64,000 nucleotides of DNA from Streptomyces sp. TN58 (GCF_001941845.1 NZ_CP018870.1:5214001-5278000); one strand, 5' to 3'; positions 8,435 to 17,933 are shown, numbered from the stretch's first letter. Notes: generated by a model not told the origin, from the letters alone. Numbers and translations are program-made.

Positions 8435-9255
8435 ACACCGCGCCGCCGCGCCCGGTGAACACCGCGCCGCCGCTGTGCCTGACCGTCGCCGGATCGGACT
8501 CCGGCGGCGGCGCGGGCATCCAGGCCGACCTCAAGACCATGCTGGCCCTCGGTGTGCACGGCATGAGCGTGGTGACCGCCGTGACCGCGCAGAACTCCCT
8601 CGGGGTACGGGGAGCCTGGGAACTGCCCCCCGAGGCCGTCACGGCCCAGTACCGGGCCGTCGTGGACGACATCGGCGTGCACGCGGTGAAGACCGGCATG
8701 CTGTCCTCCGCCGCACTGGTGGAGACCGTCGCCGCGCTGCTGGCCGACACCGCGGCCCCGGCCGTCGTCGACCCCGTCGGCGTCTCCAAGCACGGCGACG
8801 CGCTGCTCGCCGCCTCCGCACTGGACGCCGTACGCGGCGAACTCCTGCCGCGGGCCACCGTGGCCACGCCCAACCTGGACGAGGTCGCCCAGCTCACCGG
8901 CGTCGTCGTGGAGAACGAGGACGACATGCGCCGGGCCGCCGACGCGATCCTCGGCCACGGCCCCCGCTGGGCGCTGATCAAGGGCGGCCACCTGGCCGCG
9001 CACGGCGACGAGGCCGTGGACCTGCTCACCGACGGCACCGAGGAGCGGTGGCTGCGCGCCCCGCGCCACTCCAACCGGCACACCCACGGCACCGGCTGCA
9101 CCCTCGCCAGCGCGATCGCGGCCGGACTGGCCAGGGGACTGGCCGTCCCGGAGGCCGTCACGGCCGCCAAGGAGTACGTGACGGGCGGCATCGCCGCCGG
9201 CTTCGCGCTCGGCGGGGGCATCGGCCCCGTGGACCACGCCTGGCGTCAGCGCTGA
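8431..9255 (+). CDS. thiD: Hydroxymethylpyrimidine/phosphomethylpyrimidine kinase
   Basis: A 274-residue ribokinase-fold enzyme. [21 protein letters not shown] binds the pyrimidine, [15 protein letters not shown] is the ribokinase-type anion hole, and KTGMLSS and [12 protein letters not shown] are family motifs. It phosphorylates HMP twice for thiamine synthesis. The start is ambiguous: the first 24 bases (8431-8454) are almost repeated directly after (VNTAPPRP / VNTAPPL), giving two GTG candidates at 8431 and 8455. The first overlaps the thiL stop by four bases and is preferred. Confidence 0.95.
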   Translation: MNTAPPRPVNTAPPLCLTVAGSDSGGGAGIQADLKTMLALGVHGMSVVTAVTAQNSLGVRGAWELPPEAVTAQYRAVVDDIGVHAVKTGMLSSAALVETVAALLADTAAPAVVDPVGVSKHGDALLAASALDAVRGELLPRATVATPNLDEVAQLTGVVVENEDDMRRAADAILGHGPRWALIKGGHLAAHGDEAVDLLTDGTEERWLRAPRHSNRHTHGTGCTLASAIAAGLARGLAVPEAVTAAKEYVTGGIAAGFALGGGIGPVDHAWRQR

Positions 9256-9290
9256 CGCCGCCCCGGCCGCCGGGCGCCCCCGGACAAGGC

Positions 9291-9323
9291 AAAAGGCCGG
9301 CCCACCAGAGGTGGACCGGCCTT
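9291..9323 (-). terminator. Rho-independent terminator of rpmB (also after thiD)
   Basis: Arms 9293-9306 (AAGGCCGGCCCACC) and 9310-9323 pair with one G-U and a three-base loop. On the minus strand the stem is followed by TTTT (9294-9291), a classic intrinsic terminator for rpmB. It lies between convergent genes and may act on thiD as well. Confidence 0.88.
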
Positions 9324-9358
9324 CTTGGCAACCGGAAGGGGCTGCGCTACGACGGGCG

Positions 9359-9544
9359 TCAGCGCGAGACCTTGCCGGCCTTGATGCACGAGGTGCAGGC
9401 GTTGAGGCGCTTCGGCGTCCCATTGACCACGGCACGGACGCGCTGGATGTTCGGGTTCCAGCGACGCGAGGTGCGGCGGTGCGAGTGGGAGATGTTGTTG
9501 CCGAAGCTCGGCCCCTTGGCGCAAACGTCGCAGTTGGCAGCCAC
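9359..9544 (-). CDS. rpmB: 50S ribosomal protein L28
   Basis: A 61-residue basic protein with the L28 signature [20 protein letters not shown] and [12 protein letters not shown]. The pair CDVC near the start and CTSC near the end (four cysteines) marks the zinc-binding (C+) form rather than the cysteine-free paralogue found in zinc-regulated clusters. It is monocistronic, with its own promoter (9571-9599) and terminator (9291-9323). Confidence 0.97.
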   Translation of the reverse strand: MAANCDVCAKGPSFGNNISHSHRRTSRRWNPNIQRVRAVVNGTPKRLNACTSCIKAGKVSR

Positions 9545-9570
9545 AGGTCACTCCAAAGACTTCAGATGCA

Positions 9571-9599
9571 ATTACAGTGAAACCGGCGCACCGGTTCAG
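9571..9599 (-). promoter_or_regulatory. Housekeeping-type promoter of rpmB
   Basis: On the minus strand, CTGAAC (9599-9594), a 17-bp spacer and TGTAAT (9576-9571) form a near-consensus -35/-10 pair. It lies 27 bp upstream of the rpmB ATG. Confidence 0.65.
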
Positions 9600-9787
9600 A
9601 GGTCTGAAGTGGTTTGCCGGGGAAATGGCCCGACTTTCATCGGGCAACCGGAGCAGCATACAACGACTGCGCCCGTCCTAGAAAACTACCATGGCGGTCG
9701 GCGGCCCGGCCCCGCGGTCCCGGCCCCGGGGACGCGGTCCTTCGTTACCCTGCGGTGAACCCTGGCCCGCACAAGGAGGAACGCCCG

Positions 9788-11443
9788 GTGCCGCACGAGG
9801 CCCAGCCGCAGCCCGCCGACGAGCTCGACGCCGAAACCGTGCGCATCTGGAGCTCGCTCGCCCTCGCCGCGCTGGGCCGGGCCCGCGACGACATCGACGC
9901 GATCAACGTGTACCCCGTCGCCGACGCGGACACCGGCACCAACCTCTACCTCACCGCCGAGTCCGCCGACCGCGCACTCGCCGAAACCCTCGACGGCGCC
10001 GCCGCGGCACCGGCCTCCCTGCCCGAGGCGGTACGGGCCTGGGCGCACGGCGCGCTCCTCGGCGCCCGCGGGAACTCCGGGACGATCCTCGCGCAGCTGC
10101 TGCGCGGCGTGGCCGATGTGCTCGGCGCCGAGCCCGAAGGCCCGCAGGCCGGCCCCGGCGGGCTGCTGGCGCACGCCCTCACCCGGGCCGCGGAGGAGGC
10201 CTACGCGGCCGTCGCACACCCGGTGGAGGGCACCATGCTCACCGTCGCGGCCGCCGCCGCCCGTGCCGCGGCAGCGATCTCGGCGGACGCGGGCACCGCC
10301 GCCGACGTGGCCCGCGCCGCCCACGACGCCGCCCGCGCCGCACTCGCCGAGACCCCCGGGCAGCTGGCCGCGCTGGGCCGGGCCGGGGTGGTCGACGCCG
10401 GCGGCTGCGGGCTGGTCGCCGTACTCGGCGCCCTCCGGCAGACCCTGTCCGGCCAGGAGCCGCCCGCCGAACCGCCGGCAGGCGGGGCCGTGCCCCCCGC
10501 GCCACGGCCCGCCGACCCCTGTGAACAGCACGAGGAGGGCCCCGCGTACGAGGTGATCTACCTGCTGGAGGCCTCGGAGGCGGCGGTCGCGCAACTGCGC
10601 GGAACCCTCGACCCGATCGGCGACTCCCTGGTCGTGGTCGGCGGCGACGGGCTGTGGAACGTCCACGTCCACGTCGACGACCCCGGCGCCGCGGTGGAGG
10701 CGGGGGTCGTCGCCGGACGGCCCTACCGGATCCGGATCACGCACTTCGGCGACGAGCGCCGCCGGGGCCGCGGCGAACGCGCCCAGCGGGCCGTGGTCGC
10801 CGTGGTCCGCGGCGAGGGACTGGCCGGCCTGTGCGCCGAGGCCGGCGCGACCCCCGTGCTCGTACGCCCCGGCGAGGCCCCGGCCACCGCCGAACTCCTC
10901 GACGCCGTCCGCCGCGCCCACGCCCGCGAGGTGGTGCTCCTGCCGGGCGACACCGAGCTGCGCGCCGCCGCGGCCACCGCGGCCGAACAGGCCCGCGCCG
11001 AGGGCGTACGGGTGGCCGTGATCCCCACCCGGTCCGCGGTCCAGGGCCTGGCCGCCCTCGCAGTCCACGACCCGGACGGCAGCTTCGACGAGGACGTGGT
11101 GGCCATGACCGCCGCGGCCGGCGCCACCCGCTACGGGGAACTGGCCGTCGCCGAACGCCAGTCCTTCACCTCGGCCGGCATCTGCCAGGCCGGCGACGTG
11201 CTCGGCCTCATCGACGGCGACGTCGCCGTGATCGGCGCGGGCCTGCCCGAGACCGCCGAGGCCGTCCTGGACCGCATGCTGGGCTCCGGCGGCGAACTCG
11301 TCACCCTGGTCCTCGGACCGGACGTGCCGGACGCCGTCGCCGAACGGCTGGAGGCGTACGTCCAGTCCGGCCACCTGGCCGTGGACACCGTCACCTACCG
11401 GGGCGGCCGGTACTCGGCGCCGCTCCTCATCGGGGTGGAATAG
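9788..11443 (+). CDS. DAK2/FakA-like (YloV-type) kinase-domain protein
   Basis: A 551-residue protein. The N-terminal DhaL-like domain has DAINVYPVADADTGTNLYLT (ATP/metal-binding aspartates) and GARGNSGTILAQLLRG. A central linker is followed by a C-terminal DegV-like region with paired beta-alpha repeats. This YloV/FakA architecture phosphorylates fatty acids bound to FakB in Firmicutes; the actinobacterial role is not proven. GTG 9788 is chosen because AAGGAGGAA lies immediately upstream. recG follows 26 bp later, an arrangement conserved in many Gram-positive bacteria. Confidence 0.88.
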   Translation: MPHEAQPQPADELDAETVRIWSSLALAALGRARDDIDAINVYPVADADTGTNLYLTAESADRALAETLDGAAAAPASLPEAVRAWAHGALLGARGNSGTILAQLLRGVADVLGAEPEGPQAGPGGLLAHALTRAAEEAYAAVAHPVEGTMLTVAAAAARAAAAISADAGTAADVARAAHDAARAALAETPGQLAALGRAGVVDAGGCGLVAVLGALRQTLSGQEPPAEPPAGGAVPPAPRPADPCEQHEEGPAYEVIYLLEASEAAVAQLRGTLDPIGDSLVVVGGDGLWNVHVHVDDPGAAVEAGVVAGRPYRIRITHFGDERRRGRGERAQRAVVAVVRGEGLAGLCAEAGATPVLVRPGEAPATAELLDAVRRAHAREVVLLPGDTELRAAAATAAEQARAEGVRVAVIPTRSAVQGLAALAVHDPDGSFDEDVVAMTAAAGATRYGELAVAERQSFTSAGICQAGDVLGLIDGDVAVIGAGLPETAEAVLDRMLGSGGELVTLVLGPDVPDAVAERLEAYVQSGHLAVDTVTYRGGRYSAPLLIGVE

Positions 11444-11469
11444 CCGCCTTGTCAGCGCCATGGTGTGCA

Positions 11470-13662
11470 ATGGAACACGTGCCCGCGCTCGACGAAGACC
11501 TCAAGAAGACGCTCGGACCCGCCACCGCCAAGGTGCTGGCCGAGCAGCTCGGCCTGCACACGGCCCTGGACCTGCTCCACCACTACCCCAGGCGGTACGC
11601 CGAGCGCGGCGAGCTGACCTCGCTGGCCGAGCTCGCCGACCAGATCGACGAGCACGTCACCGTCGTCGCACAGGTGGCCGACGCCCGCGTCCTGACCTTC
11701 AACGGAGGCCGGGGCAAGCGGCTGGAGGTGACCATCACCGACGGCAGCGGCCGCCTCCAGCTGGTCTTCTTCGGCGCCGGCGTCCACAAACCGCACAAGG
11801 AACTGCTCCCCGGCAGCCGCGCGATGTTCGCCGGCAAGGTCTCCCGGTTCAACCACAAGCTCCAGCTCGCCCACCCGGCGTACGAGCCGCTCGGCGCGGA
11901 CGCCTCCGACCGGGACGCCGCCACCGCCTTCGCCAACCAGCTGATCCCGATCTACCCGGCCTGCGCGAAACTGGAGTCCTGGAAGATCGCCAAGTGCGTG
12001 GACGCCGTACTGCCCAGCGCCCAGGAGGCCGTGGACCCGCTGCCGCCCGCCCTGCGCGAGGGCCGCGGCCTGCTCCCGCTCACCGAGGCCCTGCTGAAGA
12101 TCCACCGGCCGGCGACCAAGGCCGACATCGAGGACGCCCGCCAACGCCTGAAGTGGGACGAGGCCTTCGTCCTCCAGGTCGCCCTGGCCCGCCGCCGCCA
12201 CGCCGACTCCCAGCTCCCGGCCGTCCCCCGCCGCCCCGCCCCCGGCGGCCTCCTCGACGCCTTCGACGCCAAGCTCCCCTTCACCCTCACCGACGGCCAG
12301 CAGAAGGTCTCGAAGGAGATCTTCGACGACCTCGCCACCAGCCACCCCATGCACCGCCTCCTCCAGGGCGAGGTCGGCAGCGGCAAGACGCTGGTGGCCC
12401 TGCGGGCCATGCTGGCCGTCGTCGACTCCGGCGGGCAGGCGGCGATGCTCGCCCCCACCGAAGTGCTCGCCCAGCAGCACCACCGCTCCGTCACCGAGAT
12501 GATGGGCGAACTGGCCGAGGGCGGCATGCTCGGCGGATCCGACCAGGGCACCAAGGTCGTGCTGCTCACCGGCTCGATGGGGATGCCCGCACGCCGGCAG
12601 GCCCTGCTGGACCTGGTCACCGGGGAGGCCGGGATCGTCATCGGCACGCACGCCCTGATCGAGGACAAGGTGCAGTTCCACGACCTCGGCCTGGTCGTCG
12701 TCGACGAACAGCACCGCTTCGGCGTGGAGCAGCGCGACGCCCTGCGCTCCAAGGGCAGGCAGCCCCCGCACCTGCTGGTGATGACCGCCACCCCGATCCC
12801 GCGCACCGTCGCCATGACCGTCTTCGGCGACCTGGAGACCTCCGTCCTGGACCAGCTGCCCGCGGGCCGCTCGCCGATCGCCACCCACGTGGTGCCGGCC
12901 AAGGACAAGCCGCACTTCCTCGCCCGCGCCTGGGAGCGGGTCCGCGAGGAGGTGGAGAAGGGCCACCAGGCGTACGTGGTCTGCCCGCGCATCGGCGACG
13001 GGGAGGACGACCCCAAGAAGAAGCAGGCCGAGGAAGAGGCCGACAGACGGCCGCCGCTCGCCGTCCTGGAGATCGCCGAGCAGCTGGGCCGCGGACCGCT
13101 GGCCGGGCTGGGCGTCGAGGTGCTGCACGGCCGGATGGACCCGGCCGACAAGGACGACGTCATGCGCCGGTTCGCGGCCGGCGAGGTGAAGGTGTTGGTC
13201 GCCACCACCGTCATCGAGGTCGGGGTGAACGTCCCCAACTCCACCGTCATTGTGATCATGGACGCGGACCGGTTCGGCGTCTCCCAGCTCCACCAGCTGC
13301 GCGGCCGCGTCGGCCGCGGCTCCGCCCCCGGCCTGTGCCTGCTGGTCAGCGAGATGCACGAGGCGAGCCCCGCCCGCGCCCGGCTCGCGGCGGTCGCCGC
13401 CACCCTCGACGGCTTCGAGCTGTCCCGGATCGACCTGGAGCAGCGCCGCGAGGGCGACGTCCTGGGCCAGGCCCAGTCCGGCGTGCGCTCCTCGCTGCGC
13501 ATGCTCGCCGTCATCGAGGACGAGGAGGTCATCGCCCAGGCGCGGGAGGAGGCCACCCGCGTCGTGGCCGAGGACCCGGCGCTGGAGCGGCTGCCGGGCC
13601 TGCGGACCGCGCTGGACGCCCTGCTCGACACCGAGCGAGAGCAGTACCTGGAGAAGGGCTGA
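11470..13662 (+). CDS. recG: ATP-dependent DNA helicase RecG
   Basis: A 730-residue superfamily 2 helicase. An N-terminal wedge/OB domain (residues ~50-150) is followed by Walker A GEVGSGKT (~residue 301), the DEQH box, the TATPIPRT motif and the C-terminal motif VGRGSAPGLCLLV. It remodels stalled replication forks and Holliday junctions. An acidic/lysine-rich insertion (GDGEDDPKKKQAEEEADRRP) is present between helicase lobes, common in Streptomyces RecG. ATG 11470 gives the usual N-terminus. rsmD and coaD follow in the same direction. Confidence 0.97.
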   Translation: MEHVPALDEDLKKTLGPATAKVLAEQLGLHTALDLLHHYPRRYAERGELTSLAELADQIDEHVTVVAQVADARVLTFNGGRGKRLEVTITDGSGRLQLVFFGAGVHKPHKELLPGSRAMFAGKVSRFNHKLQLAHPAYEPLGADASDRDAATAFANQLIPIYPACAKLESWKIAKCVDAVLPSAQEAVDPLPPALREGRGLLPLTEALLKIHRPATKADIEDARQRLKWDEAFVLQVALARRRHADSQLPAVPRRPAPGGLLDAFDAKLPFTLTDGQQKVSKEIFDDLATSHPMHRLLQGEVGSGKTLVALRAMLAVVDSGGQAAMLAPTEVLAQQHHRSVTEMMGELAEGGMLGGSDQGTKVVLLTGSMGMPARRQALLDLVTGEAGIVIGTHALIEDKVQFHDLGLVVVDEQHRFGVEQRDALRSKGRQPPHLLVMTATPIPRTVAMTVFGDLETSVLDQLPAGRSPIATHVVPAKDKPHFLARAWERVREEVEKGHQAYVVCPRIGDGEDDPKKKQAEEEADRRPPLAVLEIAEQLGRGPLAGLGVEVLHGRMDPADKDDVMRRFAAGEVKVLVATTVIEVGVNVPNSTVIVIMDADRFGVSQLHQLRGRVGRGSAPGLCLLVSEMHEASPARARLAAVAATLDGFELSRIDLEQRREGDVLGQAQSGVRSSLRMLAVIEDEEVIAQAREEATRVVAEDPALERLPGLRTALDALLDTEREQYLEKG

Positions 13663-13735
13663 AGGGCACGACCTATCGTTGGAGTGCCGCGGCGGACCGC
13701 CGCGCACGCCCCTACCGCCGTACCGAAGGACCCAG

Positions 13736-14314
13736 ATGACCCGCGTGATCGCCGGCAGCGCCGGCGGGCGACGGCTGGCCGTGCCCCCGGGCACCGGCAC
13801 CCGTCCGACCTCGGACCGGATGCGCGAAGGCCTCTTCTCCACCTGGGAGTCCCTGCACGGGATCGAAGGGGCCCGGGTGCTCGACCTGTACGGCGGCTCC
13901 GGCGCCGTCGGCCTGGAGGCCCTCTCCCGGGGCGCGGACCACGCCCTGCTGGTCGAGTCGGACCCGAAGGCCGCCAAGGCGATCCGGGACAACATCAGGA
14001 CGCTGGGCCTTGCTGGCGCCGAGTTCCGCGCCGGCAAGGCCGAGCACATCGTGGCCGCCCGCGCGGCCGGGGAGCCGTACGACGTCGTCTTCCTGGACCC
14101 GCCGTACGCCGTGGAAGGCGCGGACCTGCGGGAGATCCTCCTCACACTCCGGTCCAACGGCTGGATCGCGGACGGCGCGCTCGTCACCGTGGAGCGCAGC
14201 ACCAGGAGCGGCGCCTTTCCGTGGCCCGAGGGCTTCGAGCCGCTCCGGTCGCGCAAGTACGGCGAGGGCACGCTTTGGTACGGCCGCGCCGCCAGCACCG
14301 GCGAAGAGTCATGA
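13736..14314 (+). CDS. rsmD: 16S rRNA (guanine966-N2)-methyltransferase
   Basis: A 192-residue Rossmann methyltransferase. It has the RsmD N-terminus RVIAGSAGGRRLAVPPG, the SAM-binding LDLYGGSGAVGLEALSRGA, and the catalytic FLDPPYAVEG (DPPY motif for N6/N2 amino methylation). It modifies G966 of 16S rRNA during 30S assembly. The ATG follows GAAGGACCCAG. Its stop overlaps the coaD start (ATGA). Confidence 0.95.
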   Translation: MTRVIAGSAGGRRLAVPPGTGTRPTSDRMREGLFSTWESLHGIEGARVLDLYGGSGAVGLEALSRGADHALLVESDPKAAKAIRDNIRTLGLAGAEFRAGKAEHIVAARAAGEPYDVVFLDPPYAVEGADLREILLTLRSNGWIADGALVTVERSTRSGAFPWPEGFEPLRSRKYGEGTLWYGRAASTGEES

Positions 14315-14808
14315 ACGAGGGAGTCCAGTTGCGCCGCGCGGTCTGTCCGGGGTCCTTCGACCCCATCCACAACGGACACCTCGACATCATCGGACGCGCC
14401 TCCAGGCTGTACGACGTGGTGCACGTCGCCGTGGGGATCAACGAGTCGAAGAAGGGCCTCTTCACCGTCGAGGAGCGGATCGAGCTGATCCGCGAGGCCA
14501 CGGCCGACTACGGCAACGTCCACGTCGAGTCCTTCCGCGGACTGCTCGTCGACTTCTGCAAGCAGCGGGACATCCCGGCCATCGTCAAGGGCCTGCGCGC
14601 GGTCAGCGACTTCGACTACGAACTCCAGATGGCCCAGATGAACCTGGGCCTGTCGGGCGTCGAGACGCTGTTCGTGCCGACCATCCCGACCTACAGCTTC
14701 CTGTCCTCCTCGCTGGTCAAGGAGGTCGCCGCCTGGGGCGGCGACGTCGCCCACCTGCTGCCCGCGCACGTGCACGCGGCGCTGCTGGAGCGGCTGCGCG
14801 AGCGCTGA
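14311..14808 (+). CDS. coaD: Phosphopantetheine adenylyltransferase
   Basis: A 165-residue nucleotidyltransferase. It contains CPGSFDPIHNGHLDIIGRAS (the T/HxGH motif), KGLRAVSDFDYELQMAQMN and the C-terminal YSFLSSSLVKEVA (ISSTxVR-like). It transfers AMP to 4'-phosphopantetheine in coenzyme A synthesis. ATG 14311 overlaps the rsmD stop by four bases, the standard rsmD-coaD pairing. Confidence 0.97.
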   Translation: MNEGVQLRRAVCPGSFDPIHNGHLDIIGRASRLYDVVHVAVGINESKKGLFTVEERIELIREATADYGNVHVESFRGLLVDFCKQRDIPAIVKGLRAVSDFDYELQMAQMNLGLSGVETLFVPTIPTYSFLSSSLVKEVAAWGGDVAHLLPAHVHAALLERLRER

Positions 14809-14911
14809 CCCCCTGACGGACCGTCAGCCGGTGTCGGCGGCCCGCCCGCTGGCCTTACAGTCGTCCCGTCCGTCTCAGGACCCGCCTGAGGCCGAGAGAG
14901 TGCGAGCCCCC

Positions 14912-15979
14912 ATGGACGTGCAGAAGAAGCTCGACGAGATCGTCGCGGCCGTCGGCGGCGCCCGGTCCATGCCCATGTCGGCCTCCTGCGTGATCAACCG
15001 CGCCGAGCTGCTCGCCCAGCTCGAAGAGGTCCGCCAGGCGCTCCCCGGCTCGCTCGCGCAGGCCCAGGAGCTCCTCGGCGACCGGGAGCAGATGGTCGAG
15101 GACGCCCGCCGGGAGGCCGAGCGGATCATCGGGGCCGCCCACGACCAGCGCGGTTCGCTGATCGCCGACACCGAGATCGCGCGGCGCTCCCAGGCCGAGG
15201 CGGACCGCATCCTGGAGGACGCCCGCCGGGAGGCCGAGGAGATCCGGGCCGAGGCCGACGACTACGTCGACAGCAAGCTCGCGAACTTCGAGGTCGTGCT
15301 GACCAAGACGATCGGCTCGGTGGACCGCGGCCGGGAGAAGCTGCTGGGCCGCGGCCCGGGCCTGGACGAGGACGGCTACCCGGACGCGGACGCCCCCGAG
15401 CGCAGCCACGACCCCGAGGTGCAGCGGCAGCAGGCGGACGCGTACGTGGACACCAAGCTCGCGACCTTCGAGGCGGTGCTCTCCAAGACCCTGGAGGCCG
15501 TGGGCCGCGGCCGCCAGAAGCTGCTCGGCCGGGTCCCGACGGACGACCTGGGCGTGCACATGGCGGCCCAGGACGCGGCCGCGGGCCAGGGCTCCCGCTC
15601 GGCGAGCGACTCGGACTTCCTGGCGGGCCTGGCGGAGCCGGAGCCCCCGCACGGGCCGGCGCCGGTCCCGGCCCAGCCGCAGCCGGAGCCGCAGTACGAC
15701 GCGTACGCCTACCAGCAGCCCGCCGCCCGGCAGCCGGACGCGTACGCCTACCAGGACCCGTACGCCGGCTACCAGCAGCAGCCGGACCCCTACGGGGCCT
15801 ACCAGCAGCCCGATCCGTACGCGGTCTACCAGCAGCCGCAGCAGACCCAGCACACGCAGCACGCACAGCAGGCCCAGCATCCGCAGCACGCGCAGCAGCC
15901 CTCGCTCGACGAGACCAGCTTCTTCGACACGAGCATGATCAACCTGGACCAGCTGCGCCAGTACGAACAAGGGCGCTGA
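14912..15979 (+). CDS. DivIVA/SepIVA-like coiled-coil protein with internal duplication and QP-rich tail
   Basis: A 355-residue cytoplasmic protein. Residues ~1-115 are charged coiled coil (ELLGDREQMVEDARREAERI) resembling DivIVA and ATP-synthase b-like proteins. Residues 116-147 and 176-207 are a near-duplicate 32-residue segment (DDYVDSKLANFEVVL and DAYVDTKLATFEAVL, both ending KLLGR). The last ~130 residues are low-complexity Q/P/Y (YQQPDPYA repeats) and probably disordered. It is likely a cell-wall-growth or division scaffold; the exact role is not known. A short palindrome and TACAGT (14856-14861) lie upstream and may form its promoter. Confidence 0.85.
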   Translation: MDVQKKLDEIVAAVGGARSMPMSASCVINRAELLAQLEEVRQALPGSLAQAQELLGDREQMVEDARREAERIIGAAHDQRGSLIADTEIARRSQAEADRILEDARREAEEIRAEADDYVDSKLANFEVVLTKTIGSVDRGREKLLGRGPGLDEDGYPDADAPERSHDPEVQRQQADAYVDTKLATFEAVLSKTLEAVGRGRQKLLGRVPTDDLGVHMAAQDAAAGQGSRSASDSDFLAGLAEPEPPHGPAPVPAQPQPEPQYDAYAYQQPAARQPDAYAYQDPYAGYQQQPDPYGAYQQPDPYAVYQQPQQTQHTQHAQQAQHPQHAQQPSLDETSFFDTSMINLDQLRQYEQGR

Positions 15980-15997
15980 CGGATGCCCGGGCCCGGA

Positions 15998-16027
15998 TTG
16001 GGCTCAGAGCGAAGCGCCGGGTATCCT
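15998..16027 (+). promoter_or_regulatory. Candidate sigma-70-type promoter of the yceD-rpmF-rnc-mutM unit
   Basis: TTGGGC (15998-16003), an 18-bp spacer and TATCCT (16022-16027) match the vegetative consensus. It lies about 85 bp upstream of the first gene of the unit. Confidence 0.6.
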
Positions 16028-16112
16028 GGCTGTTCGGTCGCGCGTATGCACCGCGATCCGTGCTGCCCGTAAGGGCGGCGTCGATGCACCATTCTTCGAT
16101 CTTCAGCGATCT

Positions 16113-16778
16113 GTGAAAGCAGGAACGGCCCTGAACACCCGCCTCGACCACCGCAACCCCCTCGTGTTCGACACGCACGAGCTGGGTCGGCGTCCTGGTG
16201 CCATGCAGCGGCTGTCCCGCGAGATCGACGCACCGGCGGACCTCGGTCTCGCCGGCGTGATCGGGGTTCCGGAAGGCGCCCCGGTGAAGCTCAACCTCCG
16301 CCTGGAGTCGGTCATGGAAGGGGTGCTTGTCACAGGCACCGTCCGTGCATCGGCGACGGGGGAGTGCGTAAGGTGTCTGGAGGCCGTCGAGCGTGAGCTC
16401 AAGGCGGACTTCCAGGAGCTGTTCTCGTACCCTGACGCCGACGACCGGGGCCGCGCCAAGGCGGAGCCGGCCGACGACGCCGAGGACGACGAGGACACGC
16501 TTTTCCTTGAGGACGGCTTGTTCGACCTCGAACCCGTGCTGCGGGATGCGGTGGTGCTCGCACTGCCGATGCAGCCGGTGTGCCGGGAGGACTGTCTCGG
16601 ACTGTGCCCCGATTGCGGAGTCAGTCTGAACGACGACCCGGACCACCACCACGACGCCGTCGACATCCGTTGGGCGGCATTGCAGGGACTCGTCACCGAT
16701 CAGGGCGATGAGAAGGACAACATGAGCGGCACTGCGTCTGACGGAGTTCAGAGCGCCGCCGAGAAGCAGGAGAAGTAG
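16113..16778 (+). CDS. YceD family (DUF177) protein linked to ribosomal protein L32
   Basis: A 221-residue acidic protein. It has the DUF177 N-terminus ([18 protein letters not shown]), [24 protein letters not shown] and [18 protein letters not shown], a four-cysteine zinc-like knuckle. The family is always next to rpmF and is implicated in 23S rRNA/50S biogenesis. GTG 16113 is given as start; a CTG at 16131 with AGGAAC upstream is an alternative that would remove six residues. rpmF starts two bases after its stop. Confidence 0.9.
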   Translation: MKAGTALNTRLDHRNPLVFDTHELGRRPGAMQRLSREIDAPADLGLAGVIGVPEGAPVKLNLRLESVMEGVLVTGTVRASATGECVRCLEAVERELKADFQELFSYPDADDRGRAKAEPADDAEDDEDTLFLEDGLFDLEPVLRDAVVLALPMQPVCREDCLGLCPDCGVSLNDDPDHHHDAVDIRWAALQGLVTDQGDEKDNMSGTASDGVQSAAEKQEK

Positions 16779-16780
16779 CC

Positions 16781-16954
16781 GTGGCTGTTCCGAAGCGGAA
16801 GATGTCGCGCAGCAACACGCGCCACCGCCGGTCGCAGTGGAAGGCTGCGGTCCCCACCCTGGTTTCGTGTGAGCGTTGCCAGGAGCCGAAGCTCCAGCAC
16901 ATCGCGTGCCCGAGCTGCGGCACCTACAACAAGCGCCAGGTCCTCGAGGTCTGA
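16781..16954 (+). CDS. rpmF: 50S ribosomal protein L32
   Basis: A 57-residue basic protein starting [25 protein letters not shown] is the L32 signature and CERCQEPK...CPSCGTY is the zinc ribbon (C+ form). It lies between DUF177 and rnc, the classic yceD-rpmF neighbourhood, with only two bases after the previous stop. Confidence 0.98.
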   Translation: MAVPKRKMSRSNTRHRRSQWKAAVPTLVSCERCQEPKLQHIACPSCGTYNKRQVLEV

Positions 16955-16973
16955 GCGGCTGGTGAGAGGCGCA

Positions 16974-17819
16974 ATGTCTGAGCTGTCCAACGCTGAGAAG
17001 CAGGCAGACAGTAAGAACGCGGCCTCGTCCCACACGCTTCTGGAAGGGCGGCTCGGGTATCGACTTGAGTCCGCCCTTCTGGTGCGTGCACTGACCCACC
17101 GCTCGTACGCGTACGAGAACGGCGGTCTGCCCACCAACGAACGCCTGGAGTTCCTCGGGGACTCCGTGCTGGGCCTGGTGGTCACGGACACGCTGTACAC
17201 GACCCACCCGGACCTCCCCGAAGGCCAGCTGGCCAAGCTTCGGGCCGCGGTGGTCAACTCGCGCGCACTGGCGGAGGTCGGGCGCGGACTCGACCTGGGC
17301 TCCTTCATCCGGCTCGGCCGGGGTGAAGAGGGCACGGGCGGCCGGGACAAGGCCTCCATCCTCGCCGACACCCTTGAAGCGGTCATCGGCGCGGTCTACC
17401 TCGACCAGGGCCTCGACGCGGCCTCGGAGCTGGTCCACCGGCTCTTCGACCCGCTCATCGAGAAGTCCTCGAACCTCGGGGCCGGCCTGGACTGGAAGAC
17501 CAGCCTCCAGGAGCTCACGGCCGCCGAAGGTCTTGGCGTACCGGAATACCTGGTCACCGAGACCGGTCCGGACCACGAGAAGACCTTCACCGCTGCCGCC
17601 CGCGTCGGTGGTGTCTCGTACGGCACCGGCACCGGCCGCAGCAAGAAGGAAGCGGAACAGCAGGCCGCGGAGTCCGCATGGCGCGGGATCCGCGCCGCGG
17701 CGGACGAGCGGATCGCGGCGGCGGCAGCAGCGGCCGCCGCTCCGGCAGAGGTCGCGGCTTCGGCCGAGGCCGTGGACGGCGGGGTGCCGACGCCCGCCGA
17801 TCCGGCGCCGGACGCCTGA
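16974..17819 (+). CDS. rnc: Ribonuclease III (AbsB)
   Basis: A 281-residue double-strand RNase. The catalytic signature [16 protein letters not shown] is at ~residue 54, with the [22 protein letters not shown] acidic site. A C-terminal dsRNA-binding domain ([17 protein letters not shown]...[12 protein letters not shown]) is followed by a ~45-residue Ala/Pro-rich tail. In Streptomyces coelicolor this gene is absB, a global regulator of antibiotic production through mRNA processing. ATG 16974 is preferred over GTG 16962, which would add four residues. It lies 19 bp after rpmF. Confidence 0.96.
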   Translation: MSELSNAEKQADSKNAASSHTLLEGRLGYRLESALLVRALTHRSYAYENGGLPTNERLEFLGDSVLGLVVTDTLYTTHPDLPEGQLAKLRAAVVNSRALAEVGRGLDLGSFIRLGRGEEGTGGRDKASILADTLEAVIGAVYLDQGLDAASELVHRLFDPLIEKSSNLGAGLDWKTSLQELTAAEGLGVPEYLVTETGPDHEKTFTAAARVGGVSYGTGTGRSKKEAEQQAAESAWRGIRAAADERIAAAAAAAAAPAEVAASAEAVDGGVPTPADPAPDA

Positions 17820-17838
17820 CTTCCTTCGGTTGACTCCT

Positions 17839-17867
17839 CGCCCGCCCCTGCACCGCAGGGGCGGGCG
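17839..17867. terminator. Perfect 13-bp stem-loop between rnc and mutM
   Basis: Arms CGCCCGCCCCTGC (17839-17851) and 17855-17867 are perfectly complementary around ACC. It starts 19 bp after rnc and may end or attenuate the upstream transcript before mutM. Confidence 0.75.
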
Positions 17868-17933
17868 ATGTCGTTTCCGGGCGGCCGGTACGCTCGCGGC
17901 AGCGCCCAGTTCCGCACCCGACGGAGGTTTCCT

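Noticed and set aside
7645..9435. Long minus-strand open frame opposite thiL/thiD
   Set aside because: It is a GC-skewed antisense shadow: composition is Gly/Ala/Arg-rich, with no domain, and its opposite strand encodes two well-supported enzymes. The same applies to other long antisense frames (for example 11452-14775 and 56647-59406).
16131..16133. CTG start for the YceD-like protein
   Set aside because: AGGAAC sits upstream, but a GTG at 16113 is in frame; I kept GTG and note CTG as an alternative.
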